The notes beneath the pieces are model-generated. The model searched no databases. It was not told where the DNA came from and saw only the letters and a list, made by a program, of their open reading frames with translations. A stretch of 64,000 nucleotides of DNA from the NCBI RefSeq assembly GCF_030499575.1, contig NZ_JASTLC010000001.1:7340001-7404000 (forward strand), given 5' to 3'. Below are positions 23,894 through 32,544 of the stretch, in pieces (position 1 is the first letter of the stretch; every line of letters starts with the position of its first letter). The stretch comes from Streptomyces sp. DG2A-72. GTDB lineage: Bacteria > Actinomycetota > Actinomycetes > Streptomycetales > Streptomycetaceae. The position numbers and the translations under genes were made by a program.

Positions 23894-25908
23894 TCACCAG
23901 AGGGTGAGCTGTGGATTGCAGCCGGGGCGGTGTCCGGGCTTTCCGGCGTGGTCACGCATGGGGCGTGTCTCATCCGGGGTCGCTCGGGACCGCCGTCCGG
24001 CGGTTCGGGGAGCAGAGGTCGCACGGCGTTGCCGTGGGACTGCCGCATGGCCAGCACCGCGAACGGTGGTCTGGCTCGGTGCGGTTGACTCCCGCAGGGC
24101 TTCTTCCAGCCCTTCTCCGAAAGTGATCTGCGCGTGCCGGGACGCGGTCGTGTCCAGGTACGCGGTCTTGGGGTCGTCCACGTCGACGAAGCGGACGAAC
24201 GCGGCCAGGGCGGCGGAGACCATGTCGCGCTTGCCGACGAGGCCGCACGCGGTGCACTTGTGCTCACGGTCGCGCAGAGTCTTGGAGACCCGTTCGCCGC
24301 ACAGGCAGTGCTGCGACAAGGCCGTTGACCAGGTGGACGCCCGCACCAGTCTTCCGCCCGCAGCCCGGCATTCGCGGTCGAGCGCCGAGATCAGCATGCC
24401 GGGTGTGGTCTGTGATAGCCGCTTGCCCCACAGCCGGTACCAGGCGCGAATGTCGCAGTCCTCCACTACGAGCACAGCGCCGTGCGCGGCGATGATCTGC
24501 CGGGCTACCTGGCGGGCACGATGGCGTCGGTACTCGGCGGCCGAGGTGGCGTGTTCGGCCTGTCGGGCGCGCAGATCCCGGTAACCGACAGAGATCCGGT
24601 CGCGGCGGAACGCCTGCTTCGGCACCCGTCCGACCGGGCATCACGTGCCCCGCCGGGCACGGTGACCTGCTTGGGTGTCAGCCCCTTGGCGTCCCGGAGC
24701 TCAGCGCGTTTGGCTTGCTTCTTCGACAGGCCGTACTGCACGGTGTTGGTCGCACGGCGGGAGCGCTCCAGCGCCCGAGCACGGCCGCGCCGCTTTTTCG
24801 CCCCATTCTCCAACCGCGCCAATTCTTCGTCCGTGAGGATGATCTCGGAGGACTCCGGACGGCCTTCGGCGGGGTTGAGGCCGACGGGCAGGGAGACGAC
24901 GGAGATGTTGGAGACGTTGCCGTCCACCCCGCCGATCCGGTCCATGGTGGCGGCCTGTTCACGCATCTGCTGTACGGCGGGGGCGGTGTATCCGGGGCCG
25001 AGGATCATCAAGTGCGCCTCGTACACCCAGCCGCCCGGCGCGGACGCCTTGCGGCGGCGTACGAGATCAACCTTGTGCCAGCGGCCGGGATTCGACAGGA
25101 AGTGCTCGACCCGCGCCCATTGGCCGGGCTGCTGCGGCACGCGCACCGGGAGCACCAGGTCACCCCGGCTGCCGTCCGGGCCGCCCGTGAAGACCATGGC
25201 GAGGGGGCCGGTGTGGTCCCACCATGTCGCCTTCCGCGTCGCGGGCTTGCCCGACACGGTGGTCTTGCCCGTGGGGACGCTGTCGGACGGCGCGGCCGGG
25301 GTGGGCATACGACGGGGCTGCATCAGGGTGCGCCGGCCGCCGTCGGTGTAGGCCATGACGTGGCCGTGCAGTGAGCCGACGAGGCGGAAGGTCTCCCACT
25401 TGTTGGCGGTGGTGTGGGAGCGGGCGCGGCCGGGGATACGGGTGAAGTCGTGCCCGCGGCCGGTCTTGGGGCGGCCGTGCCGGTGGCCGGTGTTGTCGGG
25501 GAACAGGTGGCGCTGGACGCCGTTCCACACCTCGTCGGCCATGTGCATGGCCAAGGCCTTGCTGGCGTGGTGCTTGAGGTGCCCGGCGTCTTCCAGGTGC
25601 TTGTACGCGCAGCGCTCCAGGGCCTCACGGGACAGGCCGAGGCGCTGCCGTACGGCCTTCGCCCCGGGCTCGTCACGCTCGTGGAGTGCTGCCCAGTAGG
25701 CATCGACCTTGGCGCGGGCGTCGCGCTGGACGGTCCGCTTGATCGACCACATCGCCCCGAACAGCTTCTCCAGCCGGGCGAGTTCGGCGGGATCGGTGAC
25801 GGCCAGCGGTAGCACTATCACCGACACGATCCCGTCGTCGGGCTTGGTCCACTTCGGGGCCTTGTTCTTCCCCCGGGATTTCCGTTCCTTCTGGGCAGTC
25901 TGCGTCAT
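23894..25908 (-). pseudogene. TnpB-like RNA-guided nuclease gene, frameshifted
   Basis: Two overlapping frames make one TnpB/IS1341-type protein of about 670 aa. Part 1 runs from ATG 25908 (GGGAGGTGAC upstream) to about 24630; part 2 from there to 23894. RuvC catalytic residues are spread over both: D in GGVDGNVSNISVV (part 1), E in VLVVEDCDIRAWY and D in KRDMVSAALAAFV (part 2). A zinc ribbon, CLCG...CTACG, precedes the last motif. Restoring one G in the G-run near 24630 joins ARDARSDG to VPKQAFRRDR in frame, so the break looks like a 1-nt deletion. No transposase (TnpA) gene accompanies it. The 3' end adjoins a possible stem-loop at 23890-23915 that could belong to a guide-RNA end. Confidence 0.75.
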
Positions 25909-25923
25909 GTCACCTCCCGTCAC

Positions 25924-25967
25924 TGATTAGCTGACCTAAGAACTAATACTTGATTAGTCGAGCTAAG
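25924..25967. promoter_or_regulatory. Repeated TTAG-N5-CTAA sites between tnpB and its HTH partner
   Basis: Two 17-bp direct repeats, TGATTAGCTGACCTAAG (25924-25940) and TGATTAGTCGAGCTAAG (25951-25967), are 14/17 identical. Each contains a small palindrome TTAG-N5-CTAA. They are 27 bp apart and occupy the intergenic strip between the divergent tnpB and small HTH genes. They are probably the binding sites of the HTH protein, the end of a mobile element, or both. Confidence 0.5.
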
Positions 25968-25991
25968 GCAAACCGAGGTAGTTTGGGATCC

Positions 25992-26186
25992 ATGACCATC
26001 ACGATTCCTGGATATGAAGACGCCCGGCAGGCGGCTGAACGGCTCAAGGTCACCGTCCAGCACGTCTACAACCTCAACAGCAGCCGCGCCGACTTTCCTG
26101 CCCCTGTCTACGTTGGCCGCACCCCCCTTTGGCCCGTCGACCGGCTCGACGCCTGGCGCGCAGCGCACCCGAAGCGCGGAGATTAG
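25992..26186 (+). CDS. Small helix-turn-helix protein paired with TnpB
   Basis: A 64-aa protein from ATG 25992. Residues about 10-30 (ARQAAERLKVTVQHVYNLNS) form a MerR/AlpA-like helix-turn-helix, and the remainder (FPAPVYVGRTPLWPVDRLDAW) is the typical small wing and helix of excisionase-type (HTH_17) proteins. It is divergent from the TnpB-like gene, with direct-repeat sites between them. Likely a DNA-binding regulator of the pair or a recombination directionality factor. The family is small and the assignment is by pattern. Confidence 0.7.
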   Translation: MTITIPGYEDARQAAERLKVTVQHVYNLNSSRADFPAPVYVGRTPLWPVDRLDAWRAAHPKRGD

Positions 26187-26313
26187 GGCCTGTCCGGCGG
26201 ACCTTTCTGGGCCCGGCGCCCCTGGCACGGCTAGGTTGTCGAACTATCCACGTGCGCCCACGGCTGACCCCAGGCTCCCGCCCCCAGTACTGGCACCAAG
26301 GTCGGCCCGACGG

Positions 26314-26838
26314 TCACGCGAGCGACGGCCACCGATCGGTAGCCCACTCCAGCCAGCCTGACCACCCAGGAGGCGGAACTCCAACCCCATGGCCCTCGAG
26401 TTCCGCGACATCGGGCTCCTCGAACAGCGTCCTCCAGCGCACGAGGTCTGTCTCGCTCATCGCGAAGGTCTGATCAGGGGCGGTCGACTGGCGATGGGCG
26501 ACCCGAGCGCGTTGGGTCTCGTGGTCCACCGGCACATACACAAGCTGACAGGACGCGCCCACAGACATCACCAACCAGCGGATCGCGGATCTCTCGTCAC
26601 GAGACCAGCATCCGAAATCCAGGACCACGTTGGTTCCCAACCTCAGCGCCTCCAGACCAAGCCAGAGCAGCCGTCCTTCCAGCACATCGCGCTTCCCCTC
26701 CGGCTGCGGGTCGCCGAACAGCGGGATCATCCACTCATCCGGCGTCAGCCGCAGAGCGCTGTGCTCCTTGGCCAGCTGCCGAGCTCTCGTGGTCTTTCCG
26801 GCCCCTGGCAGGCCGACCGTCAGGAACAACGTCGTCAC
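26314..26838 (-). CDS. P-loop ATPase/kinase (AAA_33 type)
   Basis: A 174-aa cytoplasmic protein. GTG 26838 starts just before the first strand and has AAGGA upstream; the open frame to 27009 adds residues with no sense. Walker A is GLPGAGKTT at about residues 8-16, and VVLDFGCWSRDERSAIRW (about 75-92) supplies the second strand and helix. SCQLVYVPVDHETQRARVAHR fits the lid region of small-molecule kinases such as chloramphenicol or aminoglycoside phosphotransferase-like AAA_33 proteins. Substrate unknown. It lies in an accessory patch between the TnpB pair and a DUF3500 remnant. Confidence 0.75.
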   Translation of the reverse strand: MTTLFLTVGLPGAGKTTRARQLAKEHSALRLTPDEWMIPLFGDPQPEGKRDVLEGRLLWLGLEALRLGTNVVLDFGCWSRDERSAIRWLVMSVGASCQLVYVPVDHETQRARVAHRQSTAPDQTFAMSETDLVRWRTLFEEPDVAELEGHGVGVPPPGWSGWLEWATDRWPSLA

Positions 26839-27100
26839 ACCCAGATCCTTCACGAAGGCCAAGTGGGAGGATGACTGCTCTTGCTGCCGAGATCGCCGGG
26901 CCACGACGCGGCCCAGCAGCGCGATGACGTCCAGGGGCGGTGACACGATGGCAGGCACGCGCCACAAGACCACGCAGGAACCGCCCGTAGTGCTGCCGAT
27001 CGGCTTCAACGCATGGCTGCTGGACTGCGCGCACCCGTGAAGGACTGTGACATCTGCCAGACCGAGTGGTGTCGTCTGAACGCGTGCAAGAAGTCCCAGA
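26839..27100. other. 262-bp stretch without a clear gene
   Basis: Open frames here are shadows or unsupported extensions of the P-loop gene. Nothing recognisable could be assigned apart from the upstream region of that gene. Confidence 0.4.
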
Positions 27101-27318
27101 GCCTTCTACTACCGCGTGCACAGCCCGGTCGTCCTCATCGAGTACGACGCCCAGCCCCCCTGGCCTACGGCAACAAGGACAGCCAAGGTGACGGCGGCGG
27201 CATGGGCGGCCCGAACGGAACGCCCACCCAGCAGCACATCCACACCATCATCCGCACGCCGAACGGCGGCGACTACGGCGTGGACCTGCTCAGACGGTAC
27301 CTGGAGAACGATCACTGA
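27101..27318 (+). pseudogene. DUF3500 C-terminal remnant
   Basis: Two frames together recall the end of a DUF3500 protein. [17 protein letters not shown] is encoded at about 27102-27155; then, after a frameshift near 27160, [20 protein letters not shown] and [20 protein letters not shown] run to the TGA at 27318. The large N-terminal portion is missing. It overlaps the convergent XRE gene stop by 29 bp. Confidence 0.65.
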
Positions 27319-28006
27319 GCCGGGTCCAGAAATGGTCCAGGATCCGGTCGAGGAAGTCGCGGCCGAACCGGTCCGAGCTCCCTGAGCCGCCGCCCCAGCT
27401 GAGCGTGGCGACCATCCGCCCCTGATACTCCTGGTACAGCTCCTGGAGGGTGACCTCCAGAAGGTGCCGGTCCAGGGGCACCATCTTCCCGACCGGCCGG
27501 ACGTACGCCTGCCAGCGCGTCGTCACAGCGCCGCGCAGCAGATCCGCCAGCTTCGGGTCGCGGCCGGTGACGGTGACGAAGTCGGGCAGCGACAGGCCGA
27601 GCAGGTCGGCGAGGGCGGAGGACTGGCGGTCGGTGCCGCGCCAGTCGTCGGTCTCCTCCATCCGGAGATATGCGACGAGTTCGACCCCGACGGTACGGGC
27701 GACGTCCTCGGGTGCCATCCCACGGGCGATGCGGTGCTCGCGCAAGGTCCGCGGCTGACCGATCAGTTCGCCCGGCGAGCACCACAACACACCCGCGAGT
27801 GCGGTGAGTTCGGGGCTGGTGGGGGTGAGGGCGCCGCGTTCCCAGGCGACGACGAGATCCAGGGTGACGTACGGCATGCCGTACAACGCCCGCAGGTCGT
27901 GGGCGACATGTTCGGGCCCCATGCCGAGCGCGGTACGGAGTCTGCGGGCGGCGGGGGCGTTGAAGGGGGGACCTGGCTGGTTCGGCAGAGCTTGGGGTCG
28001 GCGCAC
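27290..28006 (-). CDS. XRE-like helix-turn-helix regulator
   Basis: A 238-aa protein from GTG 28006 (TTG 28015 is the alternative). Two helix-turn-helix-like blocks are visible: [20 protein letters not shown] through [13 protein letters not shown] (about 18-80) and [20 protein letters not shown] through [13 protein letters not shown] (about 83-145). The C-terminal part is helical with [20 protein letters not shown]. Such proteins are common cytoplasmic regulators in streptomycetes, sometimes next to a small DUF397 partner; no partner is seen here. It is divergent from the F420-type oxidoreductase gene. Confidence 0.75.
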   Translation of the reverse strand: MRRPQALPNQPGPPFNAPAARRLRTALGMGPEHVAHDLRALYGMPYVTLDLVVAWERGALTPTSPELTALAGVLWCSPGELIGQPRTLREHRIARGMAPEDVARTVGVELVAYLRMEETDDWRGTDRQSSALADLLGLSLPDFVTVTGRDPKLADLLRGAVTTRWQAYVRPVGKMVPLDRHLLEVTLQELYQEYQGRMVATLSWGGGSGSSDRFGRDFLDRILDHFWTRLSDRSPGTV

Positions 28007-28149
28007 GCGCCACAAGCTAGGGGCGCGGGAGTGTGGTGACTACGGTCAGTTCGGCCAGGATCACGGATTGTAGGAACGTACGGTTTCGGCCACGGGTTCG
28101 GGTGTCCGGAGATCATCTGTCGGTGGTGCGCGGGCGATGGTGAGGATGG

Positions 28150-28179
28150 CTCCCGGGCGCCCGGACGGGCGCCCGGGAG
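28150..28179 (+). promoter_or_regulatory. Very stable hairpin overlapping a ribosome binding site
   Basis: CTCCCGGGCGCCC (28150-28162) pairs perfectly with GGGCGCCCGGGAG (28167-28179) around a 4-nt loop. The 3' arm contains the first part of the ribosome binding site GGGAGGAG (28175-28182) of the following gene. It could limit translation until melted, or be a terminator for upstream transcription. Confidence 0.55.
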
Positions 28180-28192
28180 GAGTGTGACGATC

Positions 28193-28642
28193 ATGTACGA
28201 AGTGAATGGCAAGGTAGAGGGGCATATTCGCGAGCGGCTGCTGGCGCCCAACTTCTGGCACCTCGCGACGGTCGGCCCGGACGGGACGCCGCAGATCTCG
28301 CCCATGTGGGCGGATGTCGAAGATGAGTTCGTGATGGTCAACACGGCAATCGGACGTGTGAAGGAGGAGAACCTGCGGCGCAATCCGAACGTCTCCCTGT
28401 CCCACCACGACCCCGACAACCCCTACGACCGGGTGGAGATCCGGGGCAGGGTCGTACGGTTCGTCGAGGGCGAGGAGGCCGAGCGGTCGATGGACCGGCT
28501 CACGCAGAAGTACATCGGTCAGGAGCGGTATCCCTGGCTGCTGCCGGGGGAGCGGCGTGTGATGCTGCTGATCGAGCCGGTGCGGGTGCGGAGGGTCGTG
28601 GGAGTGGAGCCGTTCCGTCCAGGGGTGCTGCCTCAGGGGTGA
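28193..28642 (+). CDS. PPOX-class F420/FMN-dependent oxidoreductase
   Basis: A 149-aa protein. ATG 28193 lies 11 nt after GGAGG, whereas GTG 28184 is too close to it. The split beta-barrel pattern is clear: RERLLAPNFWHLATVGPDGT, QISPMWADVEDEFVMVNTA, RVKEENLRRNPNVSLSHHDP, and RVEIRGRVVRFVEGEEAERS. These motifs are typical of the Streptomyces PPOX-class F420-dependent family, which reduces small organic substrates with F420H2; the exact substrate is unknown. Cytoplasmic. A strong hairpin covers its ribosome binding region. Confidence 0.85.
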   Translation: MYEVNGKVEGHIRERLLAPNFWHLATVGPDGTPQISPMWADVEDEFVMVNTAIGRVKEENLRRNPNVSLSHHDPDNPYDRVEIRGRVVRFVEGEEAERSMDRLTQKYIGQERYPWLLPGERRVMLLIEPVRVRRVVGVEPFRPGVLPQG

Positions 28643-28648
28643 GCGGGA

Positions 28649-29488
28649 TCAGCCCTTGACCGCCCCGCCCAGCGCGAACCCTCCCCCCAGCCGCCGGGCG
28701 ATCAGTACGTACAGCAGGATCACCGGCGTCGAGTAGACGATCGAGAACGCCGCCAGCTGCCCGTACACGACCGCCCCCCGGTTCCCGAAGAACTCGTTGA
28801 TGCTCACCGCCGCCGGCATCTGGTCCGGCGTCAGCAGCAGCATGAACGGGACGAAGAAGTTCCCCCACATCATCACGAACGAGAACACGGTCACCACCGC
28901 CACCCCGGGTCCCATCAGCGGCAGCACGATCCGGATCAGCAACTGGAAGGACGACGCCCCGTCCGTCCATGCCGCCTCCTCCAGCTCCTTCGGCACGCCG
29001 TCCATGAAGTTCTTCATCAGCCAGATGGCGAAGGGGAGTTGGGAGGCCGCGAAGAAGAAGATCGTGCCCTGCATGGTGTCGATGAGATCGACCTGTACGA
29101 ACAGCGCGTACACCGGCACCATGATCGCGGTGACCGGCAGGCACGTCGCGAAGAGGATCGTCAGCAGGAACGGGCGGTTCAGGCGGGAGCGGAAGCGGGA
29201 CAAGGGGTACGCCGCCAGTGCCGCGCAGACCACCGTCAGCAGGGTCCCGCCGCCGCACAGGATCAGACTGTTCAGCAGCGGGGTGAAGGTGATGTCCTGG
29301 GTCAGGATCGCATCGAAGTTGTCGAACGTGAGGCCGTCGGGGGCCTTCACCTGAAGGTTCGCATCCGGGTCCACGGCGGACAGGACCACCCAGGCCAGCG
29401 GCAGGCAGAAGGCCGCGGCGACCACCAGCAGACCCGCGTCGGCGGCCAGCCTGTGCCGCTTGCGCCGGGACGTGAGCGTGAGTGCCAT
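28649..29488 (-). CDS. Carbohydrate ABC transporter permease (MalG type)
   Basis: A 279-aa inner-membrane permease of a CUT1 sugar importer. Six hydrophobic segments are visible, starting AGLLVVAAAFCLPLAWVVLS (about 19-38) and ending ILLYVLIARRLGGGFALGG. The EAA loop that contacts the ATPase is ELEEAAWTDGASSFQLLIRI (about 167-186). ATG 29488 is 4 bp after the stop of the first permease gene. No ATPase gene is present in the cluster; such systems usually share the MsiK ATPase in streptomycetes (established for other sugars). Confidence 0.9.
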   Translation of the reverse strand: MALTLTSRRKRHRLAADAGLLVVAAAFCLPLAWVVLSAVDPDANLQVKAPDGLTFDNFDAILTQDITFTPLLNSLILCGGGTLLTVVCAALAAYPLSRFRSRLNRPFLLTILFATCLPVTAIMVPVYALFVQVDLIDTMQGTIFFFAASQLPFAIWLMKNFMDGVPKELEEAAWTDGASSFQLLIRIVLPLMGPGVAVVTVFSFVMMWGNFFVPFMLLLTPDQMPAAVSINEFFGNRGAVVYGQLAAFSIVYSTPVILLYVLIARRLGGGFALGGAVKG

Positions 29489-29492
29489 GGCG

Positions 29493-30371
29493 TCAGACCT
29501 CCGTCCGCAGCAGGCGCATGTACACGAGGGAGAAGACGGAGCCGACCAGCAGCAGGAGCAGGGCGACCGCGGTGCCGTAGCCGATCAGGCTGTTCTGGAA
29601 GGCCTGCTCGTACATGAACAGCGGGAGTGTCTGGCTCTTGCCGCCCGGACCGCCCCGGGTCATCACCCAGATCAGGCCGAACACGGACAGCGTCTGGAGG
29701 GTGTTGAGCATCAGGGTCGTGCCGATCGAACGGCGGATCATCGGCAGCGTGATGTGCCACATACGGCGCCAGCCACTCGCGCCGTCCACCTCGGCGGCCT
29801 CGGTGATCTCCTTGGGGATCTCGTTCAGCGCCGCCGAGTAGACCAGCATCGAAAACGCCGTGCCGCGCCATACGTTGGCGAAGGACACCGCGAGGATCGG
29901 CAGTGTGAACAGCCAGTTCTGGGACGGGAGATGGAGGAGGTCCAGGACGGCGTTCAGCGTGCCCTCGCGGCGGAAGAACGCGTACAGCAGAAAGCCGGCG
30001 ACCACCTCCGGCAGCACCCATGCCGTGATCACGATCCCGCCGACCAGAGTGCGGACGGGTTTGGAAGCGCGCTGCATCAGTGCCGCCAGCGCCAGCCCCA
30101 GCGTGTTCTGGCCGACCAGCGACGACAGTACCGTGAACACCAGCGTCAGCCATACGGCGTTGAGGAACGCCTCGTCCTGGAATGCCTTACGGAAGTTCTC
30201 GAATCCGACGAAGGACGACTCGGCCTGTCCGGTGAGCTGGAGGTCGGTGAAGGCGATGTAGGCGCAGTAGGCGATCGGGCCCGCGAGGAAGAGGATCAGC
30301 AGGACGAGGGCGGGGGAGACAGGGAGAGCGCGGGTCAGGGCCCGGCCCGGGTGCCGTGTGGCGGCTGTCAT
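29493..30371 (-). CDS. Carbohydrate ABC transporter permease (MalF type)
   Basis: A 292-aa inner-membrane permease from ATG 30371; the frame extends upstream without support. Six membrane segments beginning ALVLLILFLAGPIAYCAYIA (about 20-39). The EAA motif is EITEAAEVDGASGWRRMWHI (about 193-212), with the usual downstream proline-rich helix ITLPMIRRSIGTTLML. It follows the binding protein gene by 16 bp and precedes the second permease by 4 bp. The partner binding protein suggests an oligosaccharide or monosaccharide substrate. Confidence 0.9.
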   Translation of the reverse strand: MTAATRHPGRALTRALPVSPALVLLILFLAGPIAYCAYIAFTDLQLTGQAESSFVGFENFRKAFQDEAFLNAVWLTLVFTVLSSLVGQNTLGLALAALMQRASKPVRTLVGGIVITAWVLPEVVAGFLLYAFFRREGTLNAVLDLLHLPSQNWLFTLPILAVSFANVWRGTAFSMLVYSAALNEIPKEITEAAEVDGASGWRRMWHITLPMIRRSIGTTLMLNTLQTLSVFGLIWVMTRGGPGGKSQTLPLFMYEQAFQNSLIGYGTAVALLLLLVGSVFSLVYMRLLRTEV

Positions 30372-30387
30372 GTACGGTCGCCGCCGT

Positions 30388-31755
30388 TCACTTCTCGACG
30401 ACCTGGTCGCCGGCGGCCGCCTTGAGCGCTTCGTCGTAGCCGCCGGCCGCTTCGTCCACCGACATGTCACCCGTCGTCACGCCCTCCATCGCCTCCTGGA
30501 TGGCCGTGGACACCTGCGGATACGCCTTGAAGGCGGGCCGGTAGTGCGTGCTGGAGACGAGGTCGGTGAAGAACTTGATGCCGGGCTGCGCCCTGACGTA
30601 CTCGGGGTCGGCGGCGACGTCCTTGCGTACGGCGATACCGGAGTTGGCGATGTACCACTTCTGGGCGTTCGCCTTGGTCTGCATCGTCTCGATGAACTTG
30701 AAGGCGAGGTCGGGGTTGGCCGCCTTGTCCGGGATCGACCAGGTCCAGCCGCCGGACATGCTGACCTTGCCGGGAGCCTGGCCGTTCTGTGTGGGCATGG
30801 CGGCGAGTCCGAGTTTCTCCGACCACTCGGGCCATTCGTGCCCGCTGCCCTCCAGCCAGTCCTGCGGAAGCCAGGAGCCATCGAGGTTGATGCCGAGCTT
30901 GCCCTCGGGGAGCAGCTCGCCGCGGACGCGGGTGGCGAAGTTGGGGTCGAGGGCGTCGGCGACGTCCGGGCCGAGCTTCTCCTTGTAGACGGTCTCCACG
31001 AACGTCAGCGCGTCCTTGAAGCCCTGGCTGCCCGCGATCCACTTCTTCGACGACTCGTCGTACAGCGGGTCGGTCTTGCCGTCGTTCGTGCCGTACAGCA
31101 GCATCTCGAAGCCCTGCATCGTCGCGGTCTCACCGGCGGGCTTGCCCGTGTAGACGTTGAGCGGGGTGACGCCGGGGACCTTCTCCTTGATGGTGCGGGC
31201 GGCTGTGAGGACGTCGTCCCAGCTCTTCGGCTGCCAGTCGGCGGGCAGACCCGCCTTCGCGAAGATCGCCTTGTCGAACCAGAGTCCGCGGGTGTCCGTA
31301 CCGTCCGGGACGCCGTACGTCTTCCCGTCCTCGCCCTGGGCCGCGGCCTTCGCCGTGTCGATGAACTGGTTCCAGTCCGGCCACTTGGCGAGATAGTCGT
31401 CCAGGGGTTTCAAGTACCCGCTGATGATGTCGGAGTTGATGAGGAAGGTGTCCTCATAGACCAGGTCGGGGGCCGTCTTCGGGGAGCGGAGCATCTGCTG
31501 GACCTTGGTGTAGTACTCCGAGTCCGGGGCCTTGATCGGGACGAGCTCGATCTTCTTGCCGGGGTTCTCCTTCTCGAACTGCTTCTTGATGTCCGCGAGG
31601 AACGTGTCCAGAACTTTGATGTTGTTGTCCGTGGACTGCTTGAAGGAGACCTTCACGGTGTCGGGGTCGCTGCCGGGTCCTCCGCCGCAGGCTGTGAGGG
31701 CGGTGGCGGACAGGGCGGCTGCGACAAGGGTGGGGAGAACGGCGGTGGGGCGCAT
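30388..31755 (-). CDS. Sugar-binding lipoprotein of an ABC importer
   Basis: A 455-aa extracellular solute-binding protein (family 1). ATG 31755 has GGAGG 8 nt upstream. Residues 1-23 form a lipoprotein signal peptide with lipobox ALTAC, so Cys is lipidated and the protein is anchored outside the membrane. The mature part shows the family features: ELVPIKAPDSEYYTKVQQML, PDLVYEDTFLINS, GLWFDKAIFAKAGLP and GMSGGWTWSIPDKA-like elements (seen as MSGGWTWSIPDK). Length is typical. It heads the importer operon; the candidate promoter and operator lie at 31808-31837. The ligand cannot be read from sequence. Confidence 0.9.
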   Translation of the reverse strand: MRPTAVLPTLVAAALSATALTACGGGPGSDPDTVKVSFKQSTDNNIKVLDTFLADIKKQFEKENPGKKIELVPIKAPDSEYYTKVQQMLRSPKTAPDLVYEDTFLINSDIISGYLKPLDDYLAKWPDWNQFIDTAKAAAQGEDGKTYGVPDGTDTRGLWFDKAIFAKAGLPADWQPKSWDDVLTAARTIKEKVPGVTPLNVYTGKPAGETATMQGFEMLLYGTNDGKTDPLYDESSKKWIAGSQGFKDALTFVETVYKEKLGPDVADALDPNFATRVRGELLPEGKLGINLDGSWLPQDWLEGSGHEWPEWSEKLGLAAMPTQNGQAPGKVSMSGGWTWSIPDKAANPDLAFKFIETMQTKANAQKWYIANSGIAVRKDVAADPEYVRAQPGIKFFTDLVSSTHYRPAFKAYPQVSTAIQEAMEGVTTGDMSVDEAAGGYDEALKAAAGDQVVEK

Positions 31756-31807
31756 GGGCACGACCTCCTACGGGCTCACTTCGTTGTGGCCGGGATGGCT
31801 GCCCGGT

Positions 31808-31837
31808 GAACGTAGGAGGAATGGTCTAGTCAGGTCA
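31808..31837 (-). promoter_or_regulatory. Candidate promoter with overlapping sugar-repressor-like site
   Basis: On the minus strand TTGACC (31837-31832) and TACGTT (31813-31808) are separated by 18 bp, a plausible -35/-10 pair about 50 bp upstream of the binding-protein start. Between them lies TGACTAGACCA, which on the plus strand reads TGGTCTAGTCA (31822-31832). Its TGGTCTAG half resembles the DasR-type site (consensus TGGTCTAGACCA, from memory), but the other half is degenerate (9/12 overall). Confidence 0.4.
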
Positions 31838-31854
31838 ATGGCCCTGCAGCAGCT

Positions 31855-32544
31855 CTACTGGCCCTTCACCCACCGGTACTGCAACTCGGGCCGTCCCACG
31901 GTCCCGTACTGCGGGCTGCGGGCCGCTCGTCCCGCGTCCACCAGGTGTTCCAGATAGCGGCGGGCGGTGATCCGTGAGATGCCCACCGCCTCCGCGACGC
32001 CCGTCGCCGTCAGGCCGTCGCCGCAGTCCCGCAGGACCACCGAGACCCGCTCCAGTGTCGGGGCGCTCAACCCCTTGGGCAGGGCGGCCGGGCTCGGGGC
32101 GCGCAGGGTCGCCAGGGCGCGGTCGACCTCGTCCTGGCCGCTCGCCTCGCCCGCCGCCGCGTGGAACTCGGCGTATCTGACGAGCCGGTCCCGCAGGGTG
32201 GCGAAGGTGAAGGGCTTGAGGACGTACTGCACGACGCCCAGTGAGACGCCCTCGCGGACGACCGTCAGATCCCGTGCCGACGTCACCGCTATCACGTCCG
32301 CGTGATGGCCGGCCGCCCGCAGCGAGCGGGCCAGCTGCAGCCCGTGCACATCCGGCAGGTGCAGGTCCAGCAGCAGCAGATCGACCGGCGTACGGTCCAG
32401 CGCGCGCCGCGCCTCCGCGCCGGTGTGCGCCTTGCCGACCGCGACGAACCCGGGGACGCGGCCGACGTACATGACATGCGCGTCGGCGGCGACCGGGTCG
32501 TCCTCCACGACCAGGACCCGGATGGGCTGCTGGGCCGCTGTCAT
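31855..32544 (-). CDS. Response regulator of the CitB/DcuR type
   Basis: A 229-aa cytoplasmic regulator. Receiver domain about residues 7-125 with acidic pocket VVEDDP (about 14), phosphorylation Asp in LLLLDLHLPDVHG (about 60), Thr/Ser in VTSARD (about 88) and Lys in VLKPFT (about 110). The C-terminal winged helix has TATGVAEAVGISRITARRYL (about 178-197), typical of the dicarboxylate/citrate-sensing family. It overlaps the sensor kinase gene by 4 bp (32541-32544). The divergent DctA-type symporter at 34361 is the probable target. Confidence 0.9.
   Translation of the reverse strand: MTAAQQPIRVLVVEDDPVAADAHVMYVGRVPGFVAVGKAHTGAEARRALDRTPVDLLLLDLHLPDVHGLQLARSLRAAGHHADVIAVTSARDLTVVREGVSLGVVQYVLKPFTFATLRDRLVRYAEFHAAAGEASGQDEVDRALATLRAPSPAALPKGLSAPTLERVSVVLRDCGDGLTATGVAEAVGISRITARRYLEHLVDAGRAARSPQYGTVGRPELQYRWVKGQ

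Noticed and set aside
28649..31755. A missing ATPase gene for the sugar importer within the operon
   Set aside because: No ABC ATPase frame lies between 28.2 and 32.5 kb. Streptomycete CUT1 importers commonly share one ATPase encoded elsewhere, so its absence is not unusual.
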